Positions 35,968 through 44,864 of a stretch of DNA of 64,000 nucleotides are shown in pieces. The DNA comes from Betaproteobacteria bacterium. Lineage in GTDB: Bacteria; Pseudomonadota; Gammaproteobacteria; Burkholderiales; Rhodocyclaceae. The notes beneath the pieces were generated by a model. It did not search any database and was not told where the DNA came from. It saw only the letters and a program-made list of their open reading frames with translations. Each line of letters begins with the position of its first letter. Position 1 is the first letter of the stretch. Position numbers and translations under genes: made by a program. The stretch is from the NCBI GenBank assembly GCA_016868295.1, contig VGHJ01000001.1:1-64000 (forward strand). Reading direction: 5' to 3'.

Positions 35968-37668
35968 ATGCGCAAACTGGCTACCGTCGCCAGGACGGCC
36001 GATGACCTGCGTTCGCACGTGCACTTCGACGCGGAGACCGGGCTGATCTGGCTGCACGAGCACCGCATGCTGCTGGTGCACGCCGAGGCACAGGCGCTGC
36101 TGCGCAAGGAACTCATCGACACGCTGGGCATGGCGCGCGCGCGCGGACTGCTCACGCGCATGGGCTACGCCTCGGGCCTGCGCGACGCCGAACTCGCGCG
36201 CAAGCAGGCGCAGGGCGTGAGCGACATGGAAGCCTTCATGACCGGGCCAAAGCTGCACACGCTGGAGGGCATCGTGCGCGTCACCCCGATCCGCCTCGAG
36301 ATGGACCGTCCGCGCGGCGCCTTCTACGGCGAGTTCCTCTGGGAGCACTCCTGGGAGGGCCAGTGGCACCGCCACTACTTCGGCATCCACCACGAGCCGG
36401 TGTGCTGGACGCAGATCGGCTACGCCTCGGGCTACACCTCGGCCTTCATGGGCCGGCGCATCCTCTACAAGGAAGTGGAGTGCGTCGGCGCCGGCGACGA
36501 CAACTGCCGCATCGTCGGCCGGCCCATCGAGGAATGGGAGGACGCCGACGAGCAGATGCGCTACTACAACCCGGAGTCCATCGCCGACCAGTTGATCGAG
36601 CTGCAGACGCAGGTCACCCACCTGCGCTCCTCCATCGGCGAGAAGGACACGCTGCCGCAGCACATGATCGGCGTCTCGCCCGGCTTCCGCGCCGCCTACG
36701 GCCTGCTCAAGCAGGCGGCCGGCAGCCAGATCCCGGTGCTTCTGCTCGGCGAGACCGGCGTCGGCAAGGAGGTCTTCGCGCGCTACCTGCACGAGATGAG
36801 CCCGCGCGCCAAGCACTCGTTCGTCGCGGTGAACTGCGCGGCCATGCCGCAGGAGCTGGTCGAATCGGAACTCTTCGGCGTCGAGAAGGGCGCCTACACC
36901 GGTGCCCAGTCGGCGCGTCCGGGACGCTTCGAGCGCGCCGACGGCGGCACCCTCTTCCTCGACGAGGTCGGCGACCTGCCGCCGTCGGCGCAGGCGAAAC
37001 TCCTGCGCGTGCTGCAGGAGCACGAGATCGAACGCCTCGGCGACTCGAAGCCGCGCAAGGTCGACGTGCGCGTGGTGGCGGCGACCAACGCCGACCTCGC
37101 CAAGCTGGTGAAGGAAGGGCGTTTCCGCCTCGACCTCTACTACCGCCTCAACGCCTACCAGATCCACATCCCGCCGCTGCGCGAGCGCAAGGAGGATATC
37201 TCGCCGCTCGCCAGGGCCTTCGTCGAGAAGTACGCCGCCATCCACGGCAAGAAGCTGCGCGGCTTCACCGACAAGGCCAAGCGCGCGCTGCTCTCCTACA
37301 ACTGGCCGGGCAACATCCGCGAGCTGCAGAACGTCATCGAGCGCAGCGTGATCCTCGCGCCGCACGGCACGCGCATCGAGGCCGAGCACCTCTTCCTCGC
37401 CGAAGGCGAGGGCCGCCCGCCCGAACTGGGGCTGGACGCGCACGGCGACATCGCGCACGGCTGGCAACCGGGCGAAAAGCTGTGCGAATCGGTGCTGAAC
37501 GGCGTGTTCACGCTCGACGAGGTGGAGTCGATGCTGCTCGAGGCGGCGGTGGCCAAGTCGCGCGGCAACCTCTCCTCGGCGGCGCGCCTGCTCGGCATCA
37601 CCCGCCCGCAGCTCGCCTATCGCCTGAAACGCATGAACGAAGCGGACAAGGCGCCGAAGTCTCCATGA
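35968..37668 (+). CDS. Sigma54-dependent phenol-responsive activator (XylR/DmpR family)
   Basis: A 566-residue enhancer-binding protein. Residues about 1-130 are an XylR_N effector domain (VHFDAETGLIWLHEHRMLLV), about 140-205 a V4R domain (ECVGAGDDNCRIVG), about 235-470 an AAA+ domain with Walker A GETGVGKE and the sigma54 loop as GAYTGA instead of GAFTGA, and the last 60 residues an Fis-type helix-turn-helix (SAARLLGITRPQLAYRLKRM). AGGAGG stands 7 bases before ATG 35968. It is divergent from ppsA and most likely senses phenol. Confidence 0.92.
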   Translation: MRKLATVARTADDLRSHVHFDAETGLIWLHEHRMLLVHAEAQALLRKELIDTLGMARARGLLTRMGYASGLRDAELARKQAQGVSDMEAFMTGPKLHTLEGIVRVTPIRLEMDRPRGAFYGEFLWEHSWEGQWHRHYFGIHHEPVCWTQIGYASGYTSAFMGRRILYKEVECVGAGDDNCRIVGRPIEEWEDADEQMRYYNPESIADQLIELQTQVTHLRSSIGEKDTLPQHMIGVSPGFRAAYGLLKQAAGSQIPVLLLGETGVGKEVFARYLHEMSPRAKHSFVAVNCAAMPQELVESELFGVEKGAYTGAQSARPGRFERADGGTLFLDEVGDLPPSAQAKLLRVLQEHEIERLGDSKPRKVDVRVVAATNADLAKLVKEGRFRLDLYYRLNAYQIHIPPLRERKEDISPLARAFVEKYAAIHGKKLRGFTDKAKRALLSYNWPGNIRELQNVIERSVILAPHGTRIEAEHLFLAEGEGRPPELGLDAHGDIAHGWQPGEKLCESVLNGVFTLDEVESMLLEAAVAKSRGNLSSAARLLGITRPQLAYRLKRMNEADKAPKSP

Positions 37669-38135
37669 GCGCGCCGCTGCGCAGCCGCGTGCTCGCCTTC
37701 CTCGGCGAGCACCACGTCATGACGCTCGCCAGCGCCGGCAGCGAGGGCCCGTGGGCGGCGGCGGTGTTCTACGCCCACGAGGATTTCCGCCTGTATTTCC
37801 TTTCGGCGCCGACCACGCGCCACGCGCAGCACCTCGCCGCCGACCCGCGCGCCGCCGCCACCATCCAGCGCGACTACGACGACTGGCCCGGCATCCGCGG
37901 CCTGCAGCTCTCGGGCACGGTGCGCGAAGTCGCCCGCGAGGACGAGGCGCGCGTGCGCGCCCTCTACCAGCAACGCTACCCGCTGATCGGCGGCGGCGCC
38001 GGCGTGCCGCGCAAGCTCCTCGAGGCGCTCGACAGGATCCGCTGGTACGAGCTGGTGCCGGAGGATATCCATCTCATCGACAACACACTGGGCTTCGCCC
38101 ACCGCGAACATCTGTCGCCGTCCTGCCGAGACTGA
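37665..38135 (+). CDS. Pyridoxamine 5'-phosphate oxidase-family (split-barrel) protein
   Basis: A 156-residue protein with the PNPOx-like start VLAFLGEHHVMTLASAGSEG and FYAHEDFRLYFLSAP. Its ATG overlaps the stop of the sigma54 activator (ATGA), so the two are translated together; the family is often called 'pyridoxamine 5'-phosphate oxidase' or 'YhbP/HugZ-like'. It is a different protein from the one at 25045-25506. Function in phenol metabolism is not known. Confidence 0.8.
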   Translation: MSAPLRSRVLAFLGEHHVMTLASAGSEGPWAAAVFYAHEDFRLYFLSAPTTRHAQHLAADPRAAATIQRDYDDWPGIRGLQLSGTVREVAREDEARVRALYQQRYPLIGGGAGVPRKLLEALDRIRWYELVPEDIHLIDNTLGFAHREHLSPSCRD

Positions 38136-38140
38136 CTTTT
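38130..38140 (+). repeat. GACTGACTTTT motif, exact
   Basis: Exact copy spanning the end of the PNPOx-like gene and the following gap. See findings. Confidence 0.7.
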
Positions 38141-38154
38141 TGTTCCGGCATAAC

Positions 38155-38170
38155 GCCCGCCGACGCGGGC
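38155..38170. terminator. Short GC hairpin after the activator operon
   Basis: GCCCGC, loop CGAC, GCGGGC: a perfect 6-bp stem 20 bp behind the stop. It lacks a T-run, so it is at best a weak or Rho-assisted terminator. Confidence 0.35.
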
Positions 38171-38222
38171 ATTGGCCTTGACTGAAACGTCGTCTTCGAC
38201 AGACTACTCTTACATAGAAATC

Positions 38223-38239
38223 TCGGATGTATTATCCGA
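38223..38239. promoter_or_regulatory. Inverted repeat upstream of the DUF4143 ATPase
   Basis: TCGGATGTATTATCCGA is a perfect 6-bp inverted repeat with a 5-bp spacer, in a locally AT-rich patch 23 bp upstream of the ATPase start. It overlaps the place where a promoter would lie and may be an operator for an unidentified regulator. Confidence 0.45.
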
Positions 38240-38261
38240 ATATTCATGGTACGATTTCCCC

Positions 38262-39440
38262 ATGATTACCCGCGCCCCCCACCTCGCCGCCGTCCGGGAA
38301 CTGCTGGCACTGTTCCCGGTCGTCGCCATTCTCGGTGCCCGGCAGGTCGGCAAGACAACGCTGGCCCGCCAGCTCGGCGCAGCTTGGGAAGGCCCTGTTT
38401 GTCGCTTCGACCTGGAAGACCCGGACGACCTGGCCCGTCTCGCCGACCCCGCCTTCGCGCTGAAAGGGCTCGAGGGCCTGGTCGTCCTCGACGAGATCCA
38501 GACCCGCCCCGACCTCTTTCCGCTGCTGCGCGCCCTGGCCGACCGGCCCGATGCGAAAACGCGCTTTCTTCTGCTCGGCAGCGCCTCGCCCGAACTGCTG
38601 CGGCTGTCGGCCGAGACCCTCGCCGGCCGCATCGGTTTTCACGAACTGCCCGGCCTGAGCCTGGCCGAGCTGGACGCCAGTGCGCTCGACCGCCTGTGGC
38701 GTCGCGGCGGCTTTCCGCGCGCCTATCTCGCCGCATCGGATGCGGCCAGCCGGCAGTGGCGCGAGGCCTTCATCCGCACCTATCTCGAACGCGACATTCC
38801 GCAACTCGGCATCCGGCTGCCGGCCATCGCGCTGCGCCGCTTCTGGACCATGCTGGCGCACTACCACGGCCAGACCTGGAACGGTTCCGAACTCGGCCGC
38901 GCCCTGGCGGTGAGCGACAAGACGGTGATGCACTATCTGGAAATCCTCGAAGGCACCTACATGGCGTTCCGCCTCGCGCCCTGGCATACGAATCTGGGCA
39001 AGCGGGAAATCAAGGCGCCCAAGGTCTATCTCGCCGACACGGGCCTCCTGCATACCCTGCTCGGCATCGAGCGACAGGAGGCCCTGCTCGCCCATCCGAA
39101 ATGCGGCGCCTCGTGGGAAGGCCTGGCGCTGCGCGAGTGCATCCTGCACGCCCGGACGCGGCCTGCGGAATGCTTCTTCTGGGGCGCGCACAGCGGGGCG
39201 GAACTCGATCTGCTGATCGTGCGCGACGGCAGGAAGTACGGTTTCGAGGCCAAGCTGACGCGCTCGCCCGGCATCACCCCCTCGATGCGCTCCGCCCTGG
39301 ATGCGCTCGGGCTGGAGCACCTTTTCGTGGTCTGCCACGGCGACGAGTCGCCCTGGCCGCTCGCCGAGCGCATCACCGCCGTGCCGCTCGGCGCCCTGCC
39401 GCGCTGGGCGACGCAGAGCGCACTGGGTTCGGGCTCCTAA
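38262..39440 (+). CDS. AAA ATPase with DUF4143 (PD-(D/E)XK-like) C-terminus
   Basis: A 392-residue protein: P-loop AILGARQVGKTTLARQLG, Walker B LVVLDEIQT, then a winged-helix segment (about residues 210-260) and a C-terminal DUF4143 domain with GAHSGAELDLLIV and YGFEAKLT, an E-x-K pair recalling PD-(D/E)XK nucleases. These ATPases are patchily distributed and often sit in mobile or defence-related DNA; their function is unknown. ATG 38262 is used. The gene is convergent with, and overlaps the stop of, the SDR gene. Confidence 0.88.
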   Translation: MITRAPHLAAVRELLALFPVVAILGARQVGKTTLARQLGAAWEGPVCRFDLEDPDDLARLADPAFALKGLEGLVVLDEIQTRPDLFPLLRALADRPDAKTRFLLLGSASPELLRLSAETLAGRIGFHELPGLSLAELDASALDRLWRRGGFPRAYLAASDAASRQWREAFIRTYLERDIPQLGIRLPAIALRRFWTMLAHYHGQTWNGSELGRALAVSDKTVMHYLEILEGTYMAFRLAPWHTNLGKREIKAPKVYLADTGLLHTLLGIERQEALLAHPKCGASWEGLALRECILHARTRPAECFFWGAHSGAELDLLIVRDGRKYGFEAKLTRSPGITPSMRSALDALGLEHLFVVCHGDESPWPLAERITAVPLGALPRWATQSALGSGS

Positions 39441-40198
39441 AGCTTCAGCCCGCGCGGCTTGCGGCCGGCGCGCCTGAAGAGGCGGTCGAAGACGGCGTTG
39501 GGCAGCAGCTTCATGGCGCGCGCGACGAGCGCCATCTGCCAGGGCACGACGGCGTAGGCGCGACCGGCGTCGATGACGCGACCGATGCGCCGCGCGGCGA
39601 CGTCGGCGGGCAGGATGAAGGGCATGCGGTACTTGTTCACCGCCGTCATCGGCGTGGCGACGTAGCCGGGGCAGACGGTGACGACCTTGACGCCGTGCGG
39701 CCGCAGCTCGATGCGCAGCGCCTCGAGATAGGTGATGGCGGCGGACTTCGAGGCGCTGTAGGCGCCGGCGCCGGGGATGCCGCGCATGCCGGCCACCGAG
39801 GCGATGCCGACGAGGCGGCCGCGGCGCGCTTCGCGCATGGGCGCGACGAAGGGCTGGAAGGTGGCGGCGAGGCCGACGACGTTGGTGCGCAGGACGCGCT
39901 CGAACACCTCGACGTCCTCGGCGTGCTCGGTGAGCGTGCCGACGGAAACGCCGGCGTTGGCGACGACGATGTCCGGCACGCCGAAGCGCCGCATGAAATC
40001 CTGCGCCGCCTCCGCCATGGCCTGGGCGTCGGCGACATCGGCGGCGTATTGGGCGGGAGCGCCCGGCAGGCCGCGCGCCACTTCGGCCAGCGCGTCGGCG
40101 CGGCGCGCGACGAGGCCGAGCTGCGCGCCGCGCGCGGCATAGTGCGCGGCGAGCGCCGCGCCGATGCCGGAGGAGGCGCCGGTGATGAAGATGCGCAA
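39437..40198 (-). CDS. Short-chain dehydrogenase/reductase
   Basis: A 253-residue SDR with FITGASSGIGAALAAHYAAR (cofactor loop), NAGVS and the catalytic Ser...YSASKSAAITYLEALR (Tyr-x-x-x-Lys). The remaining length adds a C-terminal helix with RAMKLLPNAVFDRLFRRAGR, typical of membrane-associated SDRs next to dsbA in betaproteobacteria. Substrate unknown. It is 7 bp downstream of dsbA and probably co-transcribed. Confidence 0.9.
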   Translation of the reverse strand: MRIFITGASSGIGAALAAHYAARGAQLGLVARRADALAEVARGLPGAPAQYAADVADAQAMAEAAQDFMRRFGVPDIVVANAGVSVGTLTEHAEDVEVFERVLRTNVVGLAATFQPFVAPMREARRGRLVGIASVAGMRGIPGAGAYSASKSAAITYLEALRIELRPHGVKVVTVCPGYVATPMTAVNKYRMPFILPADVAARRIGRVIDAGRAYAVVPWQMALVARAMKLLPNAVFDRLFRRAGRKPRGLKL

Positions 40199-40205
40199 GC
40201 GCGGC

Positions 40206-40841
40206 TTACTTCTTCTTCGGCCGTTCGGCGCGCGCCCTGACGATCAGCTCGTCGAGGGTCTTCATGAGGCCCTCGGGGCTGCCGGTCATCGAGACGGAGG
40301 TGACGTACTTGCCGTCGACGACCAGCGTGGGCACGCCGGTGATGTCGTAGGCCTGGGTCTGCTGGATGGCACGCTTGGTCTTGCTCTGCACCGAGAAGGA
40401 TTTCCATGCCTCGGTGAACTTGGCGCGGTCGACGCCCTTCTTCGCCATCCAGTCGAGCTGGATGCGCTCGTCGTTGAGGTTCACGCGGTCGATGTGGATG
40501 GCGTCGAACACCTCGCCGTGCAGCTTCTCGAGCAGGCCCATGGCCTCAAGCGTGTAGAAGGTGCGCGCGTTGGGCATCCAGCGCTCGGTGGGCACGGCGG
40601 GGATGATGCGGAATTCGACGTCCTTGGGCAGCTTCGCCTTCCACTTCTTGAGGAAGGGCTCGAGGTCGAAGCAGTGCGAACAGCCGTACCAGAAGAACTC
40701 GATGACCTCGATCTTGTCGCCGGTCTCGACCGCCTGCGGGTTGGCGAGCGGCTTGAAGGCCGGCTTGCCCTGGGCGGCGACGGATCCGGCGGCGAGCGCC
40801 AAGGTAAGGCCGATCAGGCCCAGCCATTTGTTCAGTTTCAT
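40206..40841 (-). CDS. dsbA: Periplasmic thiol:disulfide oxidoreductase DsbA
   Basis: A 211-residue protein with a signal peptide (residues 1-23, cleavage near VAAQ) and a thioredoxin-like domain. The active site reads FFWYGCSHCFDLEPF with Cys54 and Cys57; CSHC differs from the E. coli CPHC. The cis-Pro loop is DITGVPTLVVDGKYV. It introduces disulfides into exported proteins; DsbD, the reductive counterpart, is at 53252. Confidence 0.93.
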   Translation of the reverse strand: MKLNKWLGLIGLTLALAAGSVAAQGKPAFKPLANPQAVETGDKIEVIEFFWYGCSHCFDLEPFLKKWKAKLPKDVEFRIIPAVPTERWMPNARTFYTLEAMGLLEKLHGEVFDAIHIDRVNLNDERIQLDWMAKKGVDRAKFTEAWKSFSVQSKTKRAIQQTQAYDITGVPTLVVDGKYVTSVSMTGSPEGLMKTLDELIVRARAERPKKK

Positions 40842-40860
40842 GTCTTGTCTCCTGTTAAGT

Positions 40861-41457
40861 TCACTGGGTGGCGTCCTTGGTGTCCTTGCCATCCTTGACT
40901 CTGACCACGCTGGCCTCGATGCCGTTCTGCGCCAGCAGGGTGCGCGCCCTGGCCATTTCGTCCGGGTTGGCGTAGGGGCCGAGGCGCACACGGTGCATGA
41001 CGCCCTTCTCGGGCAGGGTCACCTGCTGGATGCTGGCCTCCACCCCCATCAACGCAAGACGCGCCTTCAGGTTGTCCGCGTCGGCGGGTTTCTGGAAGGC
41101 GCCGGCCTGGAGGAAGAGGGCTTCGCCGGGAGGCGCCGCCGGCTTCTCGGGCGCGGCCGCCTTGGGCGCCGGTTGCGGCACCGGCTCCTCGGAGCCGGGC
41201 AGGATCTTGTAGAACTCGAAGCGCGGCTTCTCCTGCACCTTGTCGCCGGGCTTGCCCGGCAGGGGCAGCGGCGCGGCGGCCTGGGGGCCGGCCTTGGCGT
41301 CGGCCGGCCTTTCCGCCTGCGGCTTCTGGCCCTTGGCCTGGAAAGGGAGCGGCGTCTTGTTGAGGTACCAGACGACGCCGGCGGCGACCACCACGCCGAT
41401 GACCAGGCCGATGAACATGCCGAGGATCGTGCCGCCTGTCTGCCTGCGTGGATTCAT
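40861..41457 (-). CDS. SPOR-domain cell-division-type membrane protein
   Basis: A 198-residue protein: an N-terminal membrane helix (residues about 10-32, GGTILGMFIGLVIGVVVAAG), a Pro/Ala-rich linker and a C-terminal SPOR domain (about 125-195: LFLQAGAFQKPADADNLKAR, and VRLGPYANPDEMARARTLLA). SPOR domains bind denuded peptidoglycan at division septa. ATG 41457 is preceded by GAGGGGG. The argS-SPOR-dsbA order is common in betaproteobacteria. Confidence 0.9.
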   Translation of the reverse strand: MNPRRQTGGTILGMFIGLVIGVVVAAGVVWYLNKTPLPFQAKGQKPQAERPADAKAGPQAAAPLPLPGKPGDKVQEKPRFEFYKILPGSEEPVPQPAPKAAAPEKPAAPPGEALFLQAGAFQKPADADNLKARLALMGVEASIQQVTLPEKGVMHRVRLGPYANPDEMARARTLLAQNGIEASVVRVKDGKDTKDATQ

Positions 41458-41465
41458 GGTCCCCC

Positions 41466-43199
41466 TCACATGGATTCGGGCGCGCCGACGCCGATGATGC
41501 CGAGGCCATTCGCCAGCACCTGGCGCACCGCCAGACAGAGCGCGAGGCGCGCCTCGCGCAGCATCGCGTCGTCGACGAGGAAGCGCTCGGCATTATAGTA
41601 ACTGTGGAACTCGCCGGCCAAATCCTTCAGGTAGAAGGCGATCAGGTGCGGCGCGTAGTCGCGCGCGGCGTTCTCCACCGTCTCGGGGAATTCCGCCAGG
41701 CGTGCGCACAGGGCGAGTTCGCGCTCGTTGCCGAGCGGCGCCAGGCCGGCTTCCGCGAGCGCAGCTTCATCTCCGCCCCACTGCGCCAGCACCGACGAGA
41801 CGCGGGCGTGGGCGTACTGGATGTAGTACACCGGGTTCTCGTTGCTCTGCGACTTGGCCAGATCGAGGTCGAAGTCGAGGTGCTGGTCGGATTTCCTCAG
41901 CACGTAGAAGAAGCGGCAGGCGTCGTTGCCGACCTCCTGGCGCAGTTCGCGCAGGGTGACGAACTCGCCCGAGCGCGTGCTCATCGAGGTCTTCTGTCCG
42001 TCGCGGTAGAGCACGGCAAACTGCACCAGCGCCACTTCGAGCCGGTTCTCGTCGAGGCCAAGCGCCTTCACCGCGCCCTTCACGCGCGGGATGTAGCCGT
42101 GGTGGTCGGCGCCCCAGATGTCGACGATCCTGTCGAAGCTGCGCTCGTACTTGTTGAGGTGGTAGGCGATGTCGGAGGCAAAGTAGGTGTACAGCCCGTT
42201 TTCGCGCTGCACGACGCGGTCCTTCTCGTCGCCGAAGGCGGTGGAGCGGAACCACTTGGCGCCGTCCTGCCCGTAGACGTGGCCGTGCCGCTCCAGCGTC
42301 GCCACGGCCTTCTCCACCAGCCCGGTGTCGAAGAGCGACTTCTCCGAGAACCAGTGGTCGAAATGCACGCCGAACTCGGCCAGGTCGTCGCGCGCGTCGC
42401 CGAGCTGCTCGGTCAGGGCGAAGCCATGCACGTAGGCGTAGTCGTCGCCGAGCAGGCGCTTGGCGTTGGCGATGAGCGCGTCGAGATGGCCCTCCGCGTC
42501 CGCCGCCGCGTCCGGCGCGCCGTCGAGCACGTGCGCCGTGTCGCGCCGGTAGCGCGTACCGTGCGCCTTCTGGATGGCGGCGGCCATGTCGCGCACGTAG
42601 TCGCCCTGGTAGGCGTTCTTCGGAAAGGGCACGGTCGAGCCGTGCAGCTCGAGGTAGCGCAGCCAGGTGGACAGCGCCAGGATGTCCATCTGGCGGCCGG
42701 CATCGTTCACGTAGAACTCGCGCGTCACCTTCCAGCCGGCGAAGTCGAGCAGGCTGGCCAGGCTGGCGCCGTAGGCCGCGCCGCGGCCGTGGCCGACGTG
42801 CAGCGGGCCGGTCGGGTTGGCCGAGACGAATTCGACCTGGACCTTCTTGCCGCCGCCGAGCGTGCCGCGGCCGTAGCCGGCGCCCTGCGCCAGCACGGCG
42901 CGCACCGCCTGCAGCTTGGCCGCGGCGGCGAGGGTGAAATTGATGAAGCCGGCGCCGGCGACTTCGGCCTTGGCGACGAGCGGCGACTTCGGCAGCTCGG
43001 CGACGAGGCGTCCGGCAATGTCGCGCGGGTTGAGCTTGAGCGGCTTGGCCAGTTGCAGGGCGAGGTTGCTGGCGAAGTCGCCGTGCGCGGCCTGTTTCGG
43101 GCGCTCGAGCGTAATCGGTGCATCGACGCTTTCGGGCGCAACCGACTGCAAAGCCGCGCGCAACAAGGCCGTCAGTTCGGATCGGATGTCTGCTGCCAT
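41466..43199 (-). CDS. argS: Arginyl-tRNA synthetase
   Basis: A 577-residue class I aminoacyl-tRNA synthetase. The HIGH-type motif is NPTGPLHVGHGRGA and the KMSKS-like loop is MSTRSGEF, as usual in ArgRS without a canonical lysine; YVNDAGRQMD and the C-terminal anticodon domain with FHSYYNAERFLVDD follow. ATG 43199 is chosen (an upstream ATG at 43208 adds three residues). Divergent from ubiB. Confidence 0.96.
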   Translation of the reverse strand: MAADIRSELTALLRAALQSVAPESVDAPITLERPKQAAHGDFASNLALQLAKPLKLNPRDIAGRLVAELPKSPLVAKAEVAGAGFINFTLAAAAKLQAVRAVLAQGAGYGRGTLGGGKKVQVEFVSANPTGPLHVGHGRGAAYGASLASLLDFAGWKVTREFYVNDAGRQMDILALSTWLRYLELHGSTVPFPKNAYQGDYVRDMAAAIQKAHGTRYRRDTAHVLDGAPDAAADAEGHLDALIANAKRLLGDDYAYVHGFALTEQLGDARDDLAEFGVHFDHWFSEKSLFDTGLVEKAVATLERHGHVYGQDGAKWFRSTAFGDEKDRVVQRENGLYTYFASDIAYHLNKYERSFDRIVDIWGADHHGYIPRVKGAVKALGLDENRLEVALVQFAVLYRDGQKTSMSTRSGEFVTLRELRQEVGNDACRFFYVLRKSDQHLDFDLDLAKSQSNENPVYYIQYAHARVSSVLAQWGGDEAALAEAGLAPLGNERELALCARLAEFPETVENAARDYAPHLIAFYLKDLAGEFHSYYNAERFLVDDAMLREARLALCLAVRQVLANGLGIIGVGAPESM

Positions 43200-43222
43200 A
43201 GGAATCAATTCGGAAAGGGCGG

Positions 43223-43228
43223 ATTATA
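43223..43228 (-). promoter_or_regulatory. Consensus -10 element for argS
   Basis: Minus strand TATAAT 24 bp before the argS start. No good -35 is visible at 16-18 bp. Confidence 0.45.
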
Positions 43229-43306
43229 CCTGCCGGACGCCCATCGGCTGCCCGGCATGCCGCCAAATCCAGTTAAAATCAACGCTTTCCCAACCACAAG
43301 ACGATC

Positions 43307-44824
43307 TTGCGCCTCTTCCGTCTCCTGAAAATCGTCGGCGTCGGCACCCGCTTCGGGCTCGACCAGCTGGTGCTCGACCAGCCGCGCACCGAGCGCCTGG
43401 CGCGCCTGCTGCGCGCCGTTTTATTCTGGCGCGACCTGGCGATGCCGCGCGCGGCGCGGCTGCGCCTGGCGCTGGAGGCGCTCGGGCCGATCTTCGTCAA
43501 GTTCGGCCAGGTGCTGTCGACGCGGCGCGACCTGCTGCCGGTGGATCTCGCCGACGAGCTGGCGAAACTGCAGGACCAGGTGCCGCCCTTCCCCTCGGAT
43601 CAGGCGGTCGCCGTGCTGGAAAAGGCCTTCGGCAAGCCGGTGGGCGAAGTATTCGCCTCCTTCACGGCGGAACCCGAGGCGAGCGCCTCGGTGGCGCAGG
43701 TGCATTTCGCCACCCTGCCCGACGGGCGCGAGGTGGCGGTGAAGATTTTGCGGCCGGGCATCGAGCGGGTGATCGCACACGACGTCGCCCTGCTCGACGC
43801 CGCCGCCGGGCTGATCGAGGCGGTCTGGCCGGACGGCCGGCGGCTCAAGCCGCGTGAGGTGGTGGCGGAGTTCGCCAAGCACCTCGAGGACGAGCTCGAC
43901 CTCATGCGCGAGGCGGCCAACTGCGCACAGCTGCGGCGCAACTTCCTGCACTCGCCGCTGCTCGCCGTGCCGGAGGTGCACTGGGACGGGTGTTCGGCGC
44001 AGGTGATGACGATGGAGCGCATGCACGGCACGCCGGTCGGCCAGATCGAGGCGCTGCGCGCCGCCGGCGTCGATTTGAAAGGCCTCTCGCGCGCCGGCGT
44101 CGAGATCTTCTTCACCCAGGTGTTCCGCGACGGCTTCTTCCACGCCGACATGCACCCGGGCAACATCCTCGTCACGCCCGCCGGACAGTACGTCGCGCTC
44201 GATTTCGGCATCATGGGCACGCTCACCGAGGTGGACCAGAACTACCTGGCGCAGAACTTCCTCGGCTTCTTCCGCCGTGACTACAAGGCGGTGGCGCAGG
44301 CGCACATCGACGCCGGCTGGGTGCCGGCCGACACGCGCCTCGACGAGTTCGAGGCCGGCATCCGCGCCGTGTGCGAGCCGGTGTTCGACCGGCCGCTGAA
44401 GGACATCTCCTTCGGCCGGACGCTGCTGCGCCTGTTCCAGACCGGACGGCGCTTCAACGTCGAGATCCAGCCGCAACTGGTCATGCTGCAGAAGACCCTG
44501 CTCAACATCGAGGGCCTCGGCCGCCAGCTCGACCCGGAGCTCGACCTGTGGACCACGGCGAAGCCCTTCCTTGAGCGCTGGATGGCCGAGCGCGTCGGCC
44601 TGAAGGGCCTCGCCAACAATCTCAAGCGCGAGGCGCCACAATGGGCCGCGCTGCTGCCGCAGCTGCCGCGCCTGCTGCACCAGGCGCTCGACCCGAAGCC
44701 GCTCGCTGCCCTGCGCGAGGAAGTGGCGCGGCTGCAGGCGGAGGCGCGGCGGCAGACGCTGTGGCTGAAGGCGGCCGCCGTTTTGCTCGCCGCGATTCTC
44801 GTCGTGCAGCTCGTTTCGCTATAA
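43307..44824 (+). CDS. ubiB: Ubiquinone biosynthesis atypical kinase UbiB
   Basis: A 505-residue ADCK/UbiB protein. [14 protein letters not shown] is the family-specific KxGQ motif, [11 protein letters not shown] the lysine-bearing strand, [12 protein letters not shown] the catalytic loop and VALDFGIMG the DFG equivalent. A C-terminal membrane helix ends [23 protein letters not shown] 43307 is the only start that includes the conserved beginning ([18 protein letters not shown]). GTTAAAATC at 43273 may be its -10. It supports ubiquinone synthesis at the inner membrane. Confidence 0.93.
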   Translation: MRLFRLLKIVGVGTRFGLDQLVLDQPRTERLARLLRAVLFWRDLAMPRAARLRLALEALGPIFVKFGQVLSTRRDLLPVDLADELAKLQDQVPPFPSDQAVAVLEKAFGKPVGEVFASFTAEPEASASVAQVHFATLPDGREVAVKILRPGIERVIAHDVALLDAAAGLIEAVWPDGRRLKPREVVAEFAKHLEDELDLMREAANCAQLRRNFLHSPLLAVPEVHWDGCSAQVMTMERMHGTPVGQIEALRAAGVDLKGLSRAGVEIFFTQVFRDGFFHADMHPGNILVTPAGQYVALDFGIMGTLTEVDQNYLAQNFLGFFRRDYKAVAQAHIDAGWVPADTRLDEFEAGIRAVCEPVFDRPLKDISFGRTLLRLFQTGRRFNVEIQPQLVMLQKTLLNIEGLGRQLDPELDLWTTAKPFLERWMAERVGLKGLANNLKREAPQWAALLPQLPRLLHQALDPKPLAALREEVARLQAEARRQTLWLKAAAVLLAAILVVQLVSL

Positions 44825-44840
44825 TCCGCCGTCTCCCACG

Positions 44841-44851
44841 GACTGACTTTT
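44841..44851 (+). repeat. GACTGACTTTT motif, exact
   Basis: Exact copy in the 40-bp gap between ubiB and the symporter gene, flanked by CG and TCC. See findings. Confidence 0.7.
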
Positions 44852-44864
44852 TCCGACCGCCGCC

